DNA from: Paenibacillus ginsengihumi DSM 21568
GTDB taxonomy: Bacteria; Bacillota; Bacilli; Paenibacillales; NBRC-103111
Assembly (NCBI RefSeq): GCF_000380965.1
Contig: NZ_KB905550.1
Span: 1-64,000 of the forward strand
DNA: 64,000 nucleotides
Reading direction: 5' to 3'
A program made the translations under genes and the position numbers. This document shows, piece after piece, positions 25,905 through 34,964 of the stretch (positions are counted from its first letter, which is position 1; every line of letters begins with the position of its first letter). Below the pieces are notes generated by a model that was not told the DNA's origin, did not search any database, and saw nothing but the letters and a program-made list of their open reading frames with translations.

Positions 25905-26654
25905 ATGCAGTATAGAGTACACGGACTCGTCATCCGCAGCATGGATTACGGGGAAGGCAACAAAATTTTGACGCTGTTTTCCAAGGAGCAGGGAAAGGTC
26001 AGCTTCGTCGCCCGCGGCGCGAAGAAGGTCAAGAGCCGCTTCGGGTCGGCGGCTCAGCTGTTCACATACGGCGATTACTCTTATTTTCAATCGGGAGGGT
26101 CGCTCGGTTCGTTGAATCATGCAGAAATCGTCGAAGCGCACCATCGCATCAGAGAAGATCTGCACTTAGCTGCCCGGGCGTCTTATCTGGCGGAGCTGAC
26201 CGACCGGATGATCGCCGATCAGGAGGGACAGCTTTTTTTGTTTGAACAGCTGAAAGCGAGCTTCGCGGCAATGGAGGAGGGCAAAGACCCGGCGATCGTC
26301 GGCCATCTGTACGAGATGAAGATGCTCGCCCACGCCGGCGTCGTTCCCGAGCTTAACGCCTGCGTATCGTGCCGTTCCGATGCGGGCTTCGCCGCCTTCA
26401 GCGTCGGGATGGGCGGCATCCTGTGCGAGCGCTGCCGAATGAAGGACCCGCAGGCGTACCCGCTGACCGCAGGCGTACATAAGCTGCTCAGGCTGCTGCT
26501 GCATACGGACGTGCGGCGGCTCGGCGCGATCAATGTCCGGCCGGAGACGAAGGCGTTCGTCCAGGGCTTGATTCGGACCTATTACGATGCGCATGTCGGC
26601 ATCGCGCTGAAATCGCGTTCGTTTCTTGAGCAAATGGACAAGTACGGGATATAA
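25905..26654 (+). CDS. recO: DNA repair protein RecO
   Basis: RecO helps load RecA on SSB-coated DNA in recombinational repair. The 249-residue protein has an N-terminal OB fold (VHGLVIRSMDYGEGNKILTLF), a helical middle and a zinc-finger cysteine set (CVSC and CERC, about residues 150-180), all typical. ATG 25905 follows CCGGAGGAAG. In Bacillus glyQ-glyS come next; here the next gene is the ppsR homologue and no glycyl-tRNA synthetase or T-box is present in the 250 bases between. Confidence 0.95.
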   Translation: MQYRVHGLVIRSMDYGEGNKILTLFSKEQGKVSFVARGAKKVKSRFGSAAQLFTYGDYSYFQSGGSLGSLNHAEIVEAHHRIREDLHLAARASYLAELTDRMIADQEGQLFLFEQLKASFAAMEEGKDPAIVGHLYEMKMLAHAGVVPELNACVSCRSDAGFAAFSVGMGGILCERCRMKDPQAYPLTAGVHKLLRLLLHTDVRRLGAINVRPETKAFVQGLIRTYYDAHVGIALKSRSFLEQMDKYGI

Positions 26655-26839
26655 AGTAAACATGGAATGATCTGTTTTTCAATATAATGAAGAAGGCGGG
26701 AATTCCCGTTTCACCATGCGGCAGGCGATGGCGGACGGGAATTTTCCGTTTCCACAACCGAATCGGCATTTTCTGCGTATATACTTGTATAAGTGATCTG
26801 GGAATTGGATGCTCGTGCCGGCCAATGTCCGGCGAGCCG

Positions 26840-26886
26840 AAGGAGACGGCCGATGATGGAAGGAAGCTCGTTCCAGGCGTCTATAC
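26840..26886 (+). repeat. Intergenic hairpin repeat, degenerate module 2 (copy E)
   Basis: GGAGACGGCCGATGATGGAA, then GGAAGCTCGTTCCAGGCGTC and TATA, parallels module 2 of copies A and B, ending in the shared AGGCGT-TA edge. The stem is weaker. It lies just before the ppsR gene. Confidence 0.5.
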
Positions 26887-26911
26887 AGTCGAATAGGGAG
26901 TGAAGCTATTC

Positions 26912-27709
26912 TTGGTACCGGTTATTTATGCGGTGTCGGATGCGGCGGGAGATACGGGGGAAGCCGTCGTGCGGGCGGCTGCGGTTCAGTTCTATCCCCA
27001 GCCGGTCGAGATTCGGCGCGTGCCTTTTCTTCAGGACAAGCAGGGGATCAAGCGGCTCGTTGACGAAGTTGCGGCAGGAGGCGGACTGATCGTCTTTACG
27101 CTGGTCGTGTCCGAGCTGCGCGAATATTTGCTGGAGCTGTGCGAGCGCAGGCGCATTCCGGCAGTCGACCTGCTCGGCCCGATCGTCAGCGCGCTGGAGC
27201 AGGCGCTCAACCGGTCGGCGCTGCGCGAGCCGGGCATGAACCATAAGCTGGATGCGGACTACTTCAGGAAGATGGAGGCGGTCGAATTCGCCGTCAAATA
27301 CGACGACGGCCGGGATTTTAATGGCATTTTGCAGGCTGATATCGTGCTGATCGGCGTATCCCGCACGAGCAAGACGCCGCTCTCGATGTATTTGGCCCAT
27401 AAAATGTTCAAGGTGGCGAACGTGCCGCTCGTTCCGGAAATTTCGCTGCCGGAGCAGCTGTTTACCGCGCCGAGCCGCAAAATCGTCGGACTTCGCATCG
27501 ATCCGATCAAGCTGAACCGGATTCGCTCGGAGCGGCTCAAGGCGCTCGGACTTCCCGGCAGCGCTATGTATGCCAATGCGGAGCGGATCGCCCGCGAGCT
27601 GGACTACGCGGACAGCGTCATGAAGCGGATCGGCTGCATCGTTATCGATGTATCGGACAAAGCGGTCGAAGAAACGGCCAGCCTCATTATCGAAGCGTAC
27701 GGAAAATGA
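26912..27709 (+). CDS. ppsR: Pyruvate, phosphate dikinase regulatory protein family (YqfL/PpsR)
   Basis: This is a DUF299/PPSR bifunctional ADP-dependent kinase and Pi-dependent phosphorylase that switches PPDK or PEP synthase off and on. The P-loop-like motif IGVSRTSKTPLSMYLA is near residues 148-163 and the C-terminal IVIDVSDKAVEETA is typical. B. subtilis YqfL has the same position upstream of yqxD-dnaG. The start is uncertain: TTG 26912 is best placed relative to GGGAGTGA (26896-26903). GTG 26900 lies inside that site. The target enzyme is not in this window. Confidence 0.92.
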   Translation: MVPVIYAVSDAAGDTGEAVVRAAAVQFYPQPVEIRRVPFLQDKQGIKRLVDEVAAGGGLIVFTLVVSELREYLLELCERRRIPAVDLLGPIVSALEQALNRSALREPGMNHKLDADYFRKMEAVEFAVKYDDGRDFNGILQADIVLIGVSRTSKTPLSMYLAHKMFKVANVPLVPEISLPEQLFTAPSRKIVGLRIDPIKLNRIRSERLKALGLPGSAMYANAERIARELDYADSVMKRIGCIVIDVSDKAVEETASLIIEAYGK

Positions 27710-27823
27710 TCGAAGCTGGAACGAAAGACGCAAAGACAGCGCCGATCTTCGCGAGGATAGCAGGATTTTTTCCAAATTCATCGTATATAATATTACGGTA
27801 GAACTTTCAAGCGGAAATCGGTG

Positions 27824-28294
27824 ATGCTTACTATGCGGCCCACAATCATTGTCGATGCCGACGCTTGTCCGGTGAAGACGGAAATTGCCGAGACGGCGCA
27901 GGCCTTCGGCGTTCCTGTGCTGATGGTCGCCTCCTACGCTCACAGGCTGCCGGAGCGGCCCGGCGTCAGCATCGTGCAGGTCGACCGTTCGGCTCAATCC
28001 GCAGACCTGTATATCGCGAACCGCATTCGCAAGGGCGACGTTCTCGTGACGCAGGACTTTGGGCTGGCCGCGCTTGCGCTGGGAAAGCAGGCTGTCGTCC
28101 TCTCCAATAGAGGACAGCTGTACAGCGACAAGACCATCGATTTTTTGCTGGAGCGGAGAAACGAACAAAGCAGACAAAGACGCGGGGGAAAGCACGGCAA
28201 AGGCCCGAGGGCGATGACTGACGCAGATCGACATTTTTTTCTACAATCTTTGACAAAAGTTTTGCTTCACTTGCAGGAGAATGGGGCCGAATAG
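27824..28294 (+). CDS. yqxD: UPF0178 (YaiI/YqxD) family protein
   Basis: The 156-residue protein starts with IIVDADACPVKTEIAETA, the hallmark of the YaiI/YqxD family, and contains DLYIANRIRKGDVLVTQDFGLAALAL, a PIN/NYN-like acidic pattern. Function is unknown; the fold suggests nucleic acid hydrolysis. Several starts are possible (GTG 27821, ATG 27824, ATG 27833), none with a strong ribosome binding site. A TATAAT lies at 27786-27791 with a poor -35. As in Bacillus it immediately precedes dnaG. Confidence 0.9.
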   Translation: MLTMRPTIIVDADACPVKTEIAETAQAFGVPVLMVASYAHRLPERPGVSIVQVDRSAQSADLYIANRIRKGDVLVTQDFGLAALALGKQAVVLSNRGQLYSDKTIDFLLERRNEQSRQRRGGKHGKGPRAMTDADRHFFLQSLTKVLLHLQENGAE

Positions 28295-28334
28295 CGAATA
28301 ATATTACTGTTTAATTCGAATGAAGGTGGAAAGG

Positions 28335-30167
28335 ATGAGTAACGGACGCATACCTGACGAGATCATCGAAGCAATTCTGCGCGCTCACGATATCACCGAC
28401 ATTGTGGGCAGATACGTTCAATTGACGAAGCAGGGGCAATACATGAAGGGACTGTGTCCTTTTCATTCCGAAAAATCGCCGTCATTCACTGTAACACCGG
28501 AGAAGCAGATTTATTACTGCTTCGGCTGCGGAGCGGGCGGCAATCTGATCCGCTTCGTCAAGGAAGTGGAGGGCATCAGCTTCGGCGAAGCGGCGCGCAG
28601 ACTGGCCGCGGAAGCCCACATTTCCATCGGCGAAACGCTGGACGGCATGCCCGAGACGCAGGAGCAGAAGGACCGCCGGAAGCTGCTGGAGGCTTACGAA
28701 TGGGCGGGAAAGCTTTATCAGTATATTCTGATGAATACCGAGCAGGGCAAGCCGGCGCGTGAATATTTGCATAAGAGGGGATTGAACGACCGGCTGATCG
28801 AGACGTTCGGCATCGGCTACGCTTACGCCCACTGGAGCAAGCTGGCCGAGCTGCTCGAGAAGAGAGGCTTTCCGATGCCGCTGATGGAGCAGGGAGGACT
28901 CGTCTCCGCCAGGCAGGAGGGCGGCGGCTATTACGACAAGTTCCGCGACCGCATCATCTTCCCGATCCACAACGCGCAGGGCGGGCTGATCGCTTTTGCC
29001 GGCCGGGCGCTCGGCGAATCAAACGCCAAGTATTTGAACAGCCCGGAGTCCATACTCTTCCACAAAAGCCGGACGCTCTACAATCTGAACCGGGCGCGAG
29101 CCAAGATCCGCAAGACGGGGGAGCTTGTGCTGATGGAAGGCTATATGGACGTGATCAAGGCGTGGGAGGCAGGGGTGGAGAACGTTGTCGCCACGATGGG
29201 CACGGCGCTGACTCCGGAGCATGCGGGGATCATTCGCAAATTGGCCCAACGGGTCGTGATCGTCTATGACGGAGATCATGCGGGTCAGACCGCGGCTTAC
29301 AAGAGCATCCCCATATTGGAAAAGGCCGGCCTGCAGGTGCGGGTAGCCGTTCTGACGGGGGGGAAAGATCCGGACGAGTTCATTACGGCCTACGGTTCCG
29401 AACGATTCGTACGGGAAGCGATTCACGCTGCCGTACCGTCGATCAAATATAAATTAATCTATTTTCGCAAAGACTATCGATTGCAGGAGGATGGGGAGAA
29501 GCTCAGATATATTCAACAAGCGCTGAGGCTGATAGCCGGATTGCCGCTGCCGATCGAGAGAGAGCATTATGTGCGAGAGCTGTCGAGCGAGTTCAATTAC
29601 GCATTCGAAACTGCGATGCAGACGATGAATGAATTCAGGCTTAAAGCGGAAAAAAACGCGAAACCCGGGGATAATCTAACCGATTCGTGGAATAATGTTA
29701 TGAATGACGGAAGAGCCCGGAAACGTACTCCTTCATTGTTTCCTGCTTATCATAATGCGGAACGCCAGCTGCTGGCGGCAATGATGACGGATCGGGATCT
29801 ATCGCTTTATGTCGAACGTCAGCTCGGCGATCAATTCAACGTTGAAGCGCATGCCGCGCTGGCAGCTCATCTGTACGCATATTACGCTCAAGGGCTTGAG
29901 CCCGGCGCAGGCGCCTTCATCGGCACCTTGCAGGATGAAGAGCTGGAGTCGCTGGCCAGTTCCCTGCTCTTGTCCGACTTCGGGCAAGCGATGAACAGCC
30001 AGGCGATCGACGATTGCATACGCGAGATCAAGAAGGTTCCGCTGCAGCGCGCAATAGAGAATAAGAGAGAAGAAATGATCAGTGCTGAACGTTCGGGGGA
30101 TATACGGCGTGCCGCACTCATAGGCAGTGAGATTATTTCCCTAGAAAGGCAGCTCAAAACATCCTGA
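28335..30167 (+). CDS. dnaG: DNA primase
   Basis: DnaG synthesises RNA primers at the replication fork. The zinc site CPFH-x17-CFGC is at residues 41-65, followed by the primase core, the TOPRIM motif LVLMEGYMDVI near 265 and DGDHAGQTA near 311. The C-terminal ~130 residues are the DnaB-binding region. It is 610 residues, normal length. ATG 28335 is chosen because GAAGGTGGAAAGG lies just upstream; ATG 28320 would remove that site. sigA follows 53 bases later. Confidence 0.97.
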   Translation: MSNGRIPDEIIEAILRAHDITDIVGRYVQLTKQGQYMKGLCPFHSEKSPSFTVTPEKQIYYCFGCGAGGNLIRFVKEVEGISFGEAARRLAAEAHISIGETLDGMPETQEQKDRRKLLEAYEWAGKLYQYILMNTEQGKPAREYLHKRGLNDRLIETFGIGYAYAHWSKLAELLEKRGFPMPLMEQGGLVSARQEGGGYYDKFRDRIIFPIHNAQGGLIAFAGRALGESNAKYLNSPESILFHKSRTLYNLNRARAKIRKTGELVLMEGYMDVIKAWEAGVENVVATMGTALTPEHAGIIRKLAQRVVIVYDGDHAGQTAAYKSIPILEKAGLQVRVAVLTGGKDPDEFITAYGSERFVREAIHAAVPSIKYKLIYFRKDYRLQEDGEKLRYIQQALRLIAGLPLPIEREHYVRELSSEFNYAFETAMQTMNEFRLKAEKNAKPGDNLTDSWNNVMNDGRARKRTPSLFPAYHNAERQLLAAMMTDRDLSLYVERQLGDQFNVEAHAALAAHLYAYYAQGLEPGAGAFIGTLQDEELESLASSLLLSDFGQAMNSQAIDDCIREIKKVPLQRAIENKREEMISAERSGDIRRAALIGSEIISLERQLKTS

Positions 30168-30220
30168 TTCCGGTCGCGGGAATCGAGGGTGCGTTCTAGG
30201 GAGGAGGGAGTTTAGGTATA

Positions 30221-31342
30221 ATGGCGAACGATCAACGTACGGATATAGAGACAGAATTGACGCTGGAGCAGGTTAAGGATTTGCTGATTGAACAAGGGAA
30301 GAAGCGTTCTTCGTTAACGTACAAAGAAATTATGGAGAAGCTGGCTCCCTTCGATCAGGATCCGGAGCAAATCGACGAGTTTTTCGAGCATTTGCAGGAA
30401 ATGGGCATCGATGTCGGCAATGAATCCGATGACGACGAACCAGACATGGGGGCGCTGGACGCGGAGCACGACGACTTCCATTTCGATGACGATTTGTCTC
30501 TGCCTCCCGGCATCAAAATTAACGATCCGGTCCGTATGTACCTGAAGGAAATCGGGCGGGTGCCTCTCTTGTCGGCGGAAGACGAAGTGGAGCTGGCGAA
30601 GCGGATCGAGCAGGGCGACGAGGAAGCGAAGCGCCGCCTCGCCGAAGCGAATCTCCGGCTTGTCGTCAGCATCGCCAAGCGTTATGTCGGCCGCGGCATG
30701 CTGTTCCTGGATCTTATCCAGGAAGGCAACATGGGGCTTATTAAAGCGGTCGAGAAATTCGATCAGTCCAAGGGGTTCAAATTCAGCACGTATGCCACCT
30801 GGTGGATTCGTCAGGCGATTACCCGGGCGATCGCCGATCAGGCGCGGACGATCCGTATCCCGGTACATATGGTCGAGACGATCAACAAGCTCATCCGCGT
30901 ATCCCGCCAGCTGCTGCAGGAGCTGGGGCGCGAGCCTACGCCGGAGGAAATCGCCAAGGAGATGGAGCTGAGCACCGACAAGGTGCGGGAGATTATGAAG
31001 ATCGCCCAGGAGCCGGTTTCGCTGGAGACGCCGATCGGCGAGGAAGACGATTCCCATCTGGGAGATTTCATCGAGGATCAGGAGGCGCTGGCGCCGGCAG
31101 ATGCGGCGGCCTACGAGCTGCTGAAAGAACAGCTGGAGGATGTGCTGGATACGCTCACCGAGCGGGAGGAGAACGTGCTGCGGCTTCGCTTCGGGCTGGA
31201 TGACGGCCGTACCCGGACCTTGGAAGAGGTCGGCAAGGTGTTCGGCGTTACGCGGGAGCGCATCCGCCAGATTGAGGCCAAGGCGCTGCGCAAGCTGCGC
31301 CATCCGAGCCGCAGCAAACGGCTCAAGGATTTCCTCGAATAA
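30221..31342 (+). CDS. sigA: RNA polymerase primary sigma factor SigA (RpoD)
   Basis: SigA is the housekeeping sigma factor, 373 residues. It has a short region 1.1 (residues 1-75), region 1.2 ([21 protein letters not shown]), region 2 ([20 protein letters not shown] and [20 protein letters not shown]), region 3 and region 4 with the -35-reading helix ([20 protein letters not shown]). ATG 30221 follows GGGAGGAGGGAG. It sits with dnaG as in the Bacillus macromolecular synthesis operon and is closed by a terminator. Confidence 0.98.
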   Translation: MANDQRTDIETELTLEQVKDLLIEQGKKRSSLTYKEIMEKLAPFDQDPEQIDEFFEHLQEMGIDVGNESDDDEPDMGALDAEHDDFHFDDDLSLPPGIKINDPVRMYLKEIGRVPLLSAEDEVELAKRIEQGDEEAKRRLAEANLRLVVSIAKRYVGRGMLFLDLIQEGNMGLIKAVEKFDQSKGFKFSTYATWWIRQAITRAIADQARTIRIPVHMVETINKLIRVSRQLLQELGREPTPEEIAKEMELSTDKVREIMKIAQEPVSLETPIGEEDDSHLGDFIEDQEALAPADAAAYELLKEQLEDVLDTLTEREENVLRLRFGLDDGRTRTLEEVGKVFGVTRERIRQIEAKALRKLRHPSRSKRLKDFLE

Positions 31343-31362
31343 GCATAGCGAGCTCAAGTCTG

Positions 31363-31399
31363 AAGACCTTTCCGCGTACCCGCGGCAAGGTCTTATTTA
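31363..31399 (+). terminator. Terminator after sigA
   Basis: AAGACCTT (31363-31370) pairs with AAGGTCTT (31387-31394), with an inner GCG/CGC extension, followed by ATTTATT. Confidence 0.75.
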
Positions 31400-31431
31400 T
31401 TGCCGCCATGAAGCCGATAAATTATGTATGG

Positions 31432-31475
31432 CAGGCGATGACCGATGACGAAGGAATCGCTCGACAAGGCGTCTA
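31432..31475 (+). repeat. Intergenic hairpin repeat, module 2 only (copy D)
   Basis: The core GATGACCGATGACGAAGGAA followed by TCGCTCGACAAGGCGTCTA matches module 2 of copies A-C, with a slightly eroded right arm. It lies between the sigA terminator and the next gene. Confidence 0.7.
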
Positions 31476-31514
31476 GCCTGATTTTCGACACAGAGGGAAA
31501 GTAGGGATCGTCCC

Positions 31515-32360
31515 ATGGATTTATCGGATGAGAAAAGAAAAATGATCGCCCGCGAAATCGAGCATTGGCGCAATAATCGGCTGCTTCCCGAGCATTACTG
31601 CGATTTTTTGCTGAATCTGTATATGGATACGGACAAACCGGACAAAACCGTCAGTCTCGGTCTGTTAAAAATCAATCCGGCGCGCATTCGCAACAGCCAC
31701 TGGATTATGTGGATTTTGGTTGTTTTTACTTTATGTGCCATTTCGTTCGCTGTACTTAATTTTAGCGCTTTTCCGCTGCCAATGCAAATCGGGCTGTCGG
31801 TGCTGCTATTGGCGTTTTGCTACGGCTGGGCCGCAAGGAAGCGCGGGAGCGAGCCGCTGGCGGCGTACATTTTGCTCGGAACGGCTTCGCTTTACATCCT
31901 GTTTATCGGCGTTTATTTGCTCAAGGAGCGCGGGCTGGATTCGGCGGTATTTATCGTCGGCTACGTCGTGTTTTGCAGTGTCGTCTGGCTGCTGACAGGC
32001 CTTGTCTCCAGGCTGGCGCTGTTCCAAATATGCGGCTGGATCAGCCTCATCTTTTGCTATGGCTGGCTGCTGCATCAACATTTGGGGACGGTCGATTGGC
32101 TGTCGCTGGAGCTGAGCTGGCTGCCGCTGGCTGTGCTGTTTTGCTGGCTGGCCTGGATGATTCATGAAAAAAGCCGCCAGGGCGGTCTCGTCTTCTTCGT
32201 GATTAGTTTGATCGTTTGGTATATGCCCGAATTGTATGGTATGCTTTATGCCGAAGTGTACGGCGGAATGACGGTGCAGTGGATGCTGCTGATCAAGCTG
32301 GCGGCGGAAGGCGCGCTGCTCTACGCCGGGCGAAAAAAATGGACAGAATGGGTTGTATAA
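31515..32360 (+). CDS. Polytopic membrane protein, DUF2157-like
   Basis: The 281-residue protein has a soluble N-terminus of about 65 residues (EIEHWRNNRLLPEHYCDFLL) and eight or nine closely packed membrane helices with many Trp/Tyr residues. The N-terminal W-R-x-x-x-L-L-P pattern resembles DUF2157 membrane proteins; this is a tentative match. ATG 31515 follows AAAGTAGGGA. It ends two bases before trmK, so it is co-transcribed with trmK-nif3. No function can be assigned. Confidence 0.8.
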   Translation: MDLSDEKRKMIAREIEHWRNNRLLPEHYCDFLLNLYMDTDKPDKTVSLGLLKINPARIRNSHWIMWILVVFTLCAISFAVLNFSAFPLPMQIGLSVLLLAFCYGWAARKRGSEPLAAYILLGTASLYILFIGVYLLKERGLDSAVFIVGYVVFCSVVWLLTGLVSRLALFQICGWISLIFCYGWLLHQHLGTVDWLSLELSWLPLAVLFCWLAWMIHEKSRQGGLVFFVISLIVWYMPELYGMLYAEVYGGMTVQWMLLIKLAAEGALLYAGRKKWTEWVV

Positions 32361-32361
32361 C

Positions 32362-33135
32362 ATGCTGCGATTGTCGAAACGGTTGGAAATGATCGCCGAA
32401 GAAGTGCCGCCGGGAAGCCGTCTGGCCGACATCGGCTCGGATCATGCTCTGCTGCCGATTTATTTGGCCGAACGGGGGGCGATCGTGCGGGGAATCGCCG
32501 GCGAAGTGAACGCCGGTCCGCGGGATGCTGCCGACCGCAACGTGCGGGCTCACGGCATGGCGGGGCTGATCGACGTTCGGCTCGGGGACGGGCTGAGCGT
32601 CGTCAAGGCCGGCGAAGCCGATGTCGTGACGATTGCCGGCATGGGCGGAGCGCTGATCGCTTCGATCCTCGGCCAAGGGCTCGATAAGCTGAGCGGCGTG
32701 CGAAGGCTCGTGCTGCAGCCGAACGTCGGCGAATTTATCGTCAGAGAGTGGCTGTATGCGCACGGCTGGGTGCTGACCGGCGAGCGGATTTTGGAGGAAG
32801 ACGGGAAAATTTACGAGATTTTGACGGCCGTCCCCGAAGGGGATGCGCCGCTGACTAACAGTAAGCTGTACCGGGAGCGCCGCTGGCCGGGAGAACAGGC
32901 GGCTGCAGGCCGCGAGCTGCTGCTTAAGCTGGGCCCATATTTGACGGATCAAGCGCCGCCGGTTTGGGCGGCCAAATGGGAGCGGGAGCTGGACAAGCTG
33001 CAGATGATCGCGGATCAGCTTGGCAACTCCAATGCGGAGGCTTCGCAGCAAAAACGAACGGAGCTGCTCAATGAAATGGAACAAATCAGGGAGGTGCTGC
33101 GATGTTCGCAAAAGGTCAAGCCGTCGTCCAATTGA
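32362..33135 (+). CDS. trmK: tRNA (adenine(22)-N(1))-methyltransferase TrmK
   Basis: TrmK (YqfN) methylates N1 of A22 in tRNA using S-adenosylmethionine. The AdoMet motif DIGSDHALLPIYLAERG is near residues 24-40 and the catalytic-type TIAGMGGALIASIL near 90-103. The coiled C-terminal helix region runs from ~195. It is 257 residues. ATG 32362 lies two bases after the upstream stop; a TTG at 32353 is possible. Its 3' end overlaps the Nif3-family gene by 34 bases, the order found in Bacillus (yqfN-yqfO). Confidence 0.95.
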   Translation: MLRLSKRLEMIAEEVPPGSRLADIGSDHALLPIYLAERGAIVRGIAGEVNAGPRDAADRNVRAHGMAGLIDVRLGDGLSVVKAGEADVVTIAGMGGALIASILGQGLDKLSGVRRLVLQPNVGEFIVREWLYAHGWVLTGERILEEDGKIYEILTAVPEGDAPLTNSKLYRERRWPGEQAAAGRELLLKLGPYLTDQAPPVWAAKWERELDKLQMIADQLGNSNAEASQQKRTELLNEMEQIREVLRCSQKVKPSSN

Positions 33136-34217
33136 TGGAGGAGATCGCGCCGAAGGCTTATGCCGTGCCGGACGATAAGATCGGCCTGCAGCTCGGCACA
33201 TTGAACAAGGAAATCCGCAAGGTGCTGGTGACGCTGGACGTTACGGACGCGGTGGTCGAAGAGGCGATCCGCCAGCAGGCGGATTTGATTATCGCGCATC
33301 ATGCGATTATTTTCCGTCCGCTGCCGCATATTCAGACGGATACGCCGGCGGGGCGGCTGTACGAGAAGCTGATCAAGCACGATATTGCCGTATACATAGC
33401 GCATACGAACCTCGATGTGACTAAGGGCGGCATCAACGATATGATGGCCGATGCTTTGGAGCTGGGCGGTACCGTGCCGCTGGACGAGGTTTATACCGAG
33501 CGCTTGAAGAAGCTGGTCGTCTTCGTTCCCGTTACGCATGCCGACAAGGTGCGGGATGCGATGTTCCAGGCCGGCGGCGGCTGGATCGGCAATTACAGCC
33601 ACTGCAGCTTCAATCTCGAGGGAACGGGCACCTTCATGCCGCGCGAAGGGACGGATCCGTTCATCGGGGAACAAGGCAAGCTGGAGCACGCTTCGGAGGT
33701 TCGCATCGAGACCGTCGTCACGCAAAGCGTCGAGCGCAAGGTGGTGCAGGCGATGATCAAGGCGCATCCTTACGAAGAAGTGGCGTATGACCTGTATCCG
33801 CTGGAGCTGGCCGGCCCGACGCTCGGGCTGGGCCGGGTCGGCAAGCTGCCGGAAGCGATGACGCTGCGAGCGCTGTGCGAGAAGGTCAAGAAGGTTTTCG
33901 ACGTGCCGGCTCTCCGGCTCGTCGGGGAACCGGAACGCGTGGTGCGCAAGGTGGCGGTATTGGGCGGTTCGGGCAGCCGTTATGTGCGGCACGCTCTGTT
34001 CGCCGGGGCGGACGTGCTGGTGACCGGCGATATCGATTATCATACGGCGCATGACGCGCTTGCGGCGGGCATCGCGCTGATCGACCCGGGGCATAATGTG
34101 GAGAAAATTATGAAGCGGGGCGTTGCCGAGCTGCTCCGCGCCAGGCTGGCCGAGCGCAAATGGAAGACGGAAGTCGTCGCATCCGAAATTCATACCGAGC
34201 CGTTCCTCTTTATATAA
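33102..34217 (+). CDS. yqfO: Nif3-like dinuclear metal protein (YqfO type)
   Basis: This Nif3/GTP-cyclohydrolase-I-type-2 family protein has a long, 371-residue form with the inserted PII-like CutA1-like domain. The metal motif IIAHHAIIF lies near residues 65-73, TNLD near 104 and the C-terminal HxxxE pattern (DPGHNVEK) near 328. The insert (residues ~125-240, LKKLVVFVPVTHADKVRDAMF ... HPYEEVAYDLYPLE) is typical of YqfO. ATG 33102 has GGGAGGTG upstream within trmK. The biochemical role is unresolved; it is often linked to trmK. Confidence 0.93.
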   Translation: MFAKGQAVVQLMEEIAPKAYAVPDDKIGLQLGTLNKEIRKVLVTLDVTDAVVEEAIRQQADLIIAHHAIIFRPLPHIQTDTPAGRLYEKLIKHDIAVYIAHTNLDVTKGGINDMMADALELGGTVPLDEVYTERLKKLVVFVPVTHADKVRDAMFQAGGGWIGNYSHCSFNLEGTGTFMPREGTDPFIGEQGKLEHASEVRIETVVTQSVERKVVQAMIKAHPYEEVAYDLYPLELAGPTLGLGRVGKLPEAMTLRALCEKVKKVFDVPALRLVGEPERVVRKVAVLGGSGSRYVRHALFAGADVLVTGDIDYHTAHDALAAGIALIDPGHNVEKIMKRGVAELLRARLAERKWKTEVVASEIHTEPFLFI

Positions 34218-34290
34218 GGAGTTCTGTATATAAGAGATTCTGGAAATATAAAGAATCCCGGGAATATAAGAAGTTTTGGCAGTATGTAAT
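34209..34290 (+). repeat. Short degenerate AT-rich tandem repeats
   Basis: Four imperfect units of about 16-19 bases follow the yqfO stop: TATATAAGGAGTTCTG, TATATAAGAGATTCTG, AAATATAAAGAATCCCG and AATATAAGAAGTTTTGG. They contrast with the GC-rich surroundings. Confidence 0.7.
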
Positions 34291-34341
34291 GGATTCTAGC
34301 AGTCTCGCGCAGGACTGGAAGCGCAGGAAGCAGAAAGACGG

Positions 34342-34370
34342 TTGTTTTTTTGCCCTGCTCGCGGTATACT
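34342..34370 (+). promoter_or_regulatory. Promoter of rnpB
   Basis: TTGTTT (34342-34347), a 17-base spacer and TATACT (34365-34370) give a start near 34377, just before the RNase P RNA. Confidence 0.75.
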
Positions 34371-34389
34371 AGCTATTGCATCTGTTGCA

Positions 34390-34815
34390 AAGGAAAGTTT
34401 GACAGACAATCGCTGGCGGCCGCGAGCCGCGAGAGGAAAGTCCGGGCTCCATAGGGCAGGATGCTGGATAACGTCCAGTCAGCGCGAGCTGAAGGCTAGT
34501 GCCACAGAAATGGACCGCCGATGGCCTGCCGTCTCTTGTCCAGGAGAGGCAGGCACAGGCAAGGGTGGAACCGTGGTGTAAGAGACCACGAGGGGCTATG
34601 GTGACATATCCCCTGGTAAACCCCATCTGGAGCAAGACCTAATGGAACGCCGTTCCCGCCTGGGAACAGCCCTTGCCCGGGGTGCGTTCGGGTTGGTCGC
34701 TGGAGCCGGTCAGCAATGGCCGGCCTAGATAGATGATTGTCGCTTCAACGGTGGGAGGGTGGCTCCCGTTAGCACCACTGGAAGTACAGAACCCGGCTTA
34801 CGGCAAACTTTCCTT
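34390..34815 (+). ncRNA. rnpB: RNase P RNA (class B)
   Basis: This is the catalytic RNA of RNase P, which removes tRNA 5' leaders. The conserved core GAGGAAAGTCCGGGCTC is near 34431-34447, the conserved CACAGAAA motif is near 34502, and a GGTAAACCCC-like segment is near 34614. AGAACCCGGCTTACGGC lies at the 3' end. The P1 helix closes exactly: AAGGAAAGTTTG (34390-34401) with CAAACTTTCCTT (34804-34815). The true 5' end may lie a few bases upstream. Confidence 0.95.
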
Positions 34816-34858
34816 CGAGCCTTATAACCATATGCAGCAGAGGGTGTACTTACCTCGT

Positions 34859-34887
34859 AACCGCTTAATGTGAAGCGGTTTTTTCTG
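34859..34887 (+). terminator. Terminator of rnpB
   Basis: AACCGCTT-AATGTG-AAGCGGTT is followed by TTTTCTGTTT. Confidence 0.9.
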
Positions 34888-34899
34888 TTTTCAAGTGGC

Positions 34900-34950
34900 A
34901 GCAAGACCTGATTCGCCGTGGCGTCGATCGCCGGCGTCTCAGGTCTTGCT
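34900..34950. repeat. Inverted repeat between rnpB and the S8 protease gene
   Basis: Perfect 12-bp arms AGCAAGACCTGA (34900-34911) and TCAGGTCTTGCT (34939-34950) surround a GC-rich 27-base loop. It lies 14 bases beyond the end of the minus-strand protease gene and may act as its terminator. Neither side has a good T-run. Confidence 0.6.
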
Positions 34951-34964
34951 GCTATTGAGGGTCT

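Noticed and set aside
26655-26911. T-box leader between recO and ppsR
   Set aside because: No AGGGTGGNACCGCG-type antiterminator sequence, and no aminoacyl-tRNA synthetase gene follows.
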